Source: Stagnimonas aquatica (GTDB lineage: Bacteria > Pseudomonadota > Gammaproteobacteria > Nevskiales > Nevskiaceae). From it: DNA of 64,000 bases. The notes beneath the pieces are model-generated. The model worked only from the letters and a program-made list of their open reading frames with translations, was not told the DNA's origin and made no database searches. Shown here piece by piece: positions 61,772 to 64,000 of the stretch. Where the stretch lies: contig NZ_RJVO01000005.1 of NCBI RefSeq assembly GCF_003730135.1, positions 207,151-271,150 of the forward strand. The letters are read 5' to 3'. How positions within the stretch are numbered: position 1 is the first letter of the stretch; the number at the start of each line of letters is the position of its first letter. The translations under genes were made by a program, and so were the position numbers.

Positions 61772-63781
61772 ATGAAAACAGATCAATTTCGCCCAGACAT
61801 CCAAGGTCTACGAGCCGTCGCCGTCTCCTTCGTTGTTTTGTTCCATGCAAACTTTTCTCTGCTCGGCGGGGGCTATGTCGGTGTTGATGTTTTCTTTGTC
61901 ATCTCCGGATACTTAATTACCAGCCACCTTCTCGGCTCTTTACAGAAAAACAATCATATCAGCTTCTCGGCGTTTTACGCACGCCGGATTCTACGTATCA
62001 TTCCGGCAGCGTTTTTTGTACTGGCAGCGAGCGCCCTGTTCGCCTATGCCTTCCTACCCCCCCTGCGTTCCGCTGAGATTTCTGAAAATGTCGCCGCGAC
62101 CGCCCTATACATTCCCAATATCTATCTTGCCATTAAAGGCTCAGATTATTTAGCGGAAGATTCACCATCTCCGTTCCAGCATTATTGGTCGCTGGGAATC
62201 GAAGAGCAGTTTTACCTCACTTGGCCCTTGTTCCTGGCTATCTTCTGGAAGCTAACCAGCCAACGGGGCGCCTCGCTCACCTGGGCGGTTGCTGCGGTCG
62301 TCGCGCTTTCGCTAGCGCTTTGCGCCTGGGCGACTCCCGTCAATACTTCTTGGGCCTTTTTTGGACTACCCACCCGCGCTTGGGAGTTGGGGACCGGCGG
62401 CCTAGTGGCCGTTATGGCGCAACGCCCCCGCCGCTTGCAAAGCAGCGGATTTACCAGTTCGGCTCTGGCTACGGTCGGTCTCGCTCTTGTTTTTGGCGCC
62501 GCAGTTATTTTTGACAAAGAAACGCAGTTCCCAGGCATTGCAGCGACTATCCCGGCGTTTGGGACGGCCGCCATTATTTTCGCCGGACTAATAAACCCTG
62601 AAAATCATGTAAGCCGCCTGCTAGCTCTTCGGCCATTTCAGTTCCTGGGGACACATTCGTACTCCATCTACCTTTGGCACTGGCCCGTTTTCATTATTCC
62701 TGCGGCCACCTTGAGACAGCCGCTGGGCGAATGGAGCTACATAGGGCTTACCGCAGTGACCTTGCTGCTGGCGATGGCGAGCTACCGGCTTGTGGAGGAA
62801 CCATTCCGTCGTAGCAAGCAGCTCCTTGAAGCGCCTCCATGGAAAATCATCACGGGCGCGCTATTGGCTTCTGGCGTGATCGCAGGCGCTGCGCACGTGA
62901 AGGGCAGGCTCGATCAGACTGGCGATCTTCATTCCGGGCGACAGGCTCCTGAAGCAGCGCTTTCAGCGGAGCCGCAGTTCACTGACTTCGTTCCAAGCAA
63001 TCTGAAGCCGTCTCTTCGGGAGGCCAGCAAGGACAATCCCAGTCTCTACAAGAGCGGCTGTCATGTCGGCTTTGAGGTAACGCGACCGAAGGATTGTGTA
63101 TTCGGGAATGAGCTCAGCCCAAAGACCATCGTGCTTTTCGGCGATTCGCATGCAGCGCAGTGGTTCCCGGCAATCAACGAAATCGCCGTGGCATCCAACA
63201 TCAAGCTGATACCCCTCACGAAATCCGCCTGTCCGTCCGTGGATACGCCTCGAACACTCAAAGGCGTCCGCTATTTTGCATGCGAGTCTTGGCGGCAGGC
63301 CGCACTCGCCAGAATCGCTTACATCAAGCCGGATTTGTTGATCATCTCAAACCTGCAATCAACAAATCTCGTCCCGGACGGCCAGACTTTCGAAGAAGCG
63401 TGGCAAATGGGGCTAGCGCGCACACTAGAAAAAGTACCGCCGGGAACCAAAGTGGCGGTGATCGCAGACACCCCCGAGCAACTCGATACACCGGCCATAT
63501 GCCTGTCGGCTCACCTCGACCGCGCCAACGTCTGTGGACGCTCGCCAACAGACGCCTTCCACTCAGAAGCTCAGAAGGCCGAGAAAGCGGCTGCGGCGGC
63601 GTTTGGCGCGAGCTACATCGATATGACCCCATTCTTCTGCACTTCAACCGAGTGCGCGCCCATCATCGGCAACTGGCTGGTATATCGGGATCGCCATCAC
63701 ATCACAGCGACATTCTCCAAGGCGCTGGCGCCGCAACTGGGGGCTAAACTGGCCGATGTTTGGCCCGCTATTCGCGAGTAA
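61772..63781 (+). CDS. OafA/YrhL-type acyltransferase with SGNH domain
   Basis: A 669-residue membrane O-acyltransferase for surface polysaccharides. The N-terminal 360 residues are an Acyl_transf_3 domain with about ten helices (FRPDIQGLRAVAVSFVVLFH, GGYVGVDVFFVISGYLI, YWSLGIEEQFYLTWPLFL in part). After the last helix, residues 430-669 hold an SGNH hydrolase-like domain with the GDSHAAQWFPA nucleophile block and a late DxxH-like region (YRDRHHIT). Such enzymes usually acetylate O-antigen or peptidoglycan sugars. I start at the ATG at 61772; a TTG at 61757 is less likely. Confidence 0.9.
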   Translation: MKTDQFRPDIQGLRAVAVSFVVLFHANFSLLGGGYVGVDVFFVISGYLITSHLLGSLQKNNHISFSAFYARRILRIIPAAFFVLAASALFAYAFLPPLRSAEISENVAATALYIPNIYLAIKGSDYLAEDSPSPFQHYWSLGIEEQFYLTWPLFLAIFWKLTSQRGASLTWAVAAVVALSLALCAWATPVNTSWAFFGLPTRAWELGTGGLVAVMAQRPRRLQSSGFTSSALATVGLALVFGAAVIFDKETQFPGIAATIPAFGTAAIIFAGLINPENHVSRLLALRPFQFLGTHSYSIYLWHWPVFIIPAATLRQPLGEWSYIGLTAVTLLLAMASYRLVEEPFRRSKQLLEAPPWKIITGALLASGVIAGAAHVKGRLDQTGDLHSGRQAPEAALSAEPQFTDFVPSNLKPSLREASKDNPSLYKSGCHVGFEVTRPKDCVFGNELSPKTIVLFGDSHAAQWFPAINEIAVASNIKLIPLTKSACPSVDTPRTLKGVRYFACESWRQAALARIAYIKPDLLIISNLQSTNLVPDGQTFEEAWQMGLARTLEKVPPGTKVAVIADTPEQLDTPAICLSAHLDRANVCGRSPTDAFHSEAQKAEKAAAAAFGASYIDMTPFFCTSTECAPIIGNWLVYRDRHHITATFSKALAPQLGAKLADVWPAIRE

Positions 63782-63873
63782 GAGGCGCGCGCATTCCCCC
63801 CGGTTCACCTTTGCCTTCGCGCTCAGGGGAGCCAGTCCACGTTTGACCACATCCCACAAGACGACACTCAACG

Positions 63874-64000
63874 ATGAACATCACCATATTCGGCTCTGGC
63901 TACGTAGGCTTGGTCACGGCGGTCTGTTTTGCCGAGGTTGGCAACGACGTGCTGTGCGTGGACGTGGACGAGCGCAAGGTGGCGATGCTGCGGCGTGGCG
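63874..64000 (+). CDS. UDP-glucose/GDP-mannose dehydrogenase family, 3' end cut off
   Basis: The window holds only the first 42 codons. The product begins [20 protein letters not shown], the GxGxxG nucleotide site of UDP-glucose 6-dehydrogenase and relatives, followed by [16 protein letters not shown]. It is most likely Ugd, giving UDP-glucuronate, but GDP-mannose dehydrogenase shares this start. GC content returns to the high level of the main chromosome here, in contrast to the two genes upstream. Confidence 0.85.
   Translation, partial: MNITIFGSGYVGLVTAVCFAEVGNDVLCVDVDERKVAMLRRG

Overview
This window is a chromosomal stretch of a high-GC gammaproteobacterium. The evidence is the gene orders recA-recX with alaS-lysC-csrA-tRNA-Ser-tRNA-Arg, ndk-rlmN-pilW-rodZ-ispG-hisS-yfgM-bamB-der, glyA-nrdR-ribDE-ribB-ribH-nusB-thiL, yceD-rpmF-plsX and suhB/trmJ/cysE, plus an RNase E of gammaproteobacterial layout and GTAG-type REP elements. 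A Nevskiales, Xanthomonadales or Chromatiales-like lineage is my guess; nothing here fixes the order.

Layout. 1-5.8 kb: type II secretion genes gspC (5'-truncated), D, E, F. 5.8-12 kb: a small DUF4870-like membrane protein, an exported protein of unknown function, and a leftward yceD-rpmF-plsX-MFS unit; rightward maf and a His-rich zinc exporter; a HAD phosphatase whose 5' end is partly duplicated. 12.3-17.5 kb: divergent rluC and rne, the latter closed by a strong terminator. 17.5-19.3 kb: an AtuA-like protein. 19.4-28.8 kb: a long leftward run, glyA-nrdR-ribD-ribE-ribBX-ribH-nusB-thiL-murI-pgpA, with nadA upstream; many genes are linked by 1-8 bp overlaps. 29-32.5 kb: an Ig-like lipoprotein, aspS and an FmdB-type zinc ribbon. 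32.6-40.2 kb: tRNA-Arg, tRNA-Ser, csrA, lysC, alaS, a PAP2-like protein, recX, recA, efp. 40.3-49.8 kb: the der-to-ndk run. 50-56.3 kb: sulfur and Fe-S genes, comprising iscA, a cysteine desulfurase fused to an IscU-like domain, a second desulfurase, cysE, trmJ and suhB. 56.4-64 kb: ATP sulfurylase, then a cell-surface sugar region with fcl and gmd leftward and, across about 650 bp without a convincing gene, a lower-GC glycosyltransferase-like gene, an OafA-type acyltransferase and the start of a nucleotide-sugar dehydrogenase rightward.

Most of the window is housekeeping. The points most worth a second look are: the desulfurase-IscU fusion, whose scaffold half appears to lack the canonical first cysteine and is coupled to iscA; a threefold repeat (DY/F-x-PRL-L/V-V) in the RNase E tail; an RNase E, RluC and Der set that all carry long low-complexity extensions; a RibB whose RibA-like half lacks the zinc cysteines; REP-like elements that supply stop codons of ribD and alaS; an apparent in-frame repeat insertion in ribD that shares an 18-bp motif with the duplicated HAD gene 5' region; and a composition shift at the polysaccharide locus. 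I saw no CRISPR array, prophage, transposase or complete insertion sequence.
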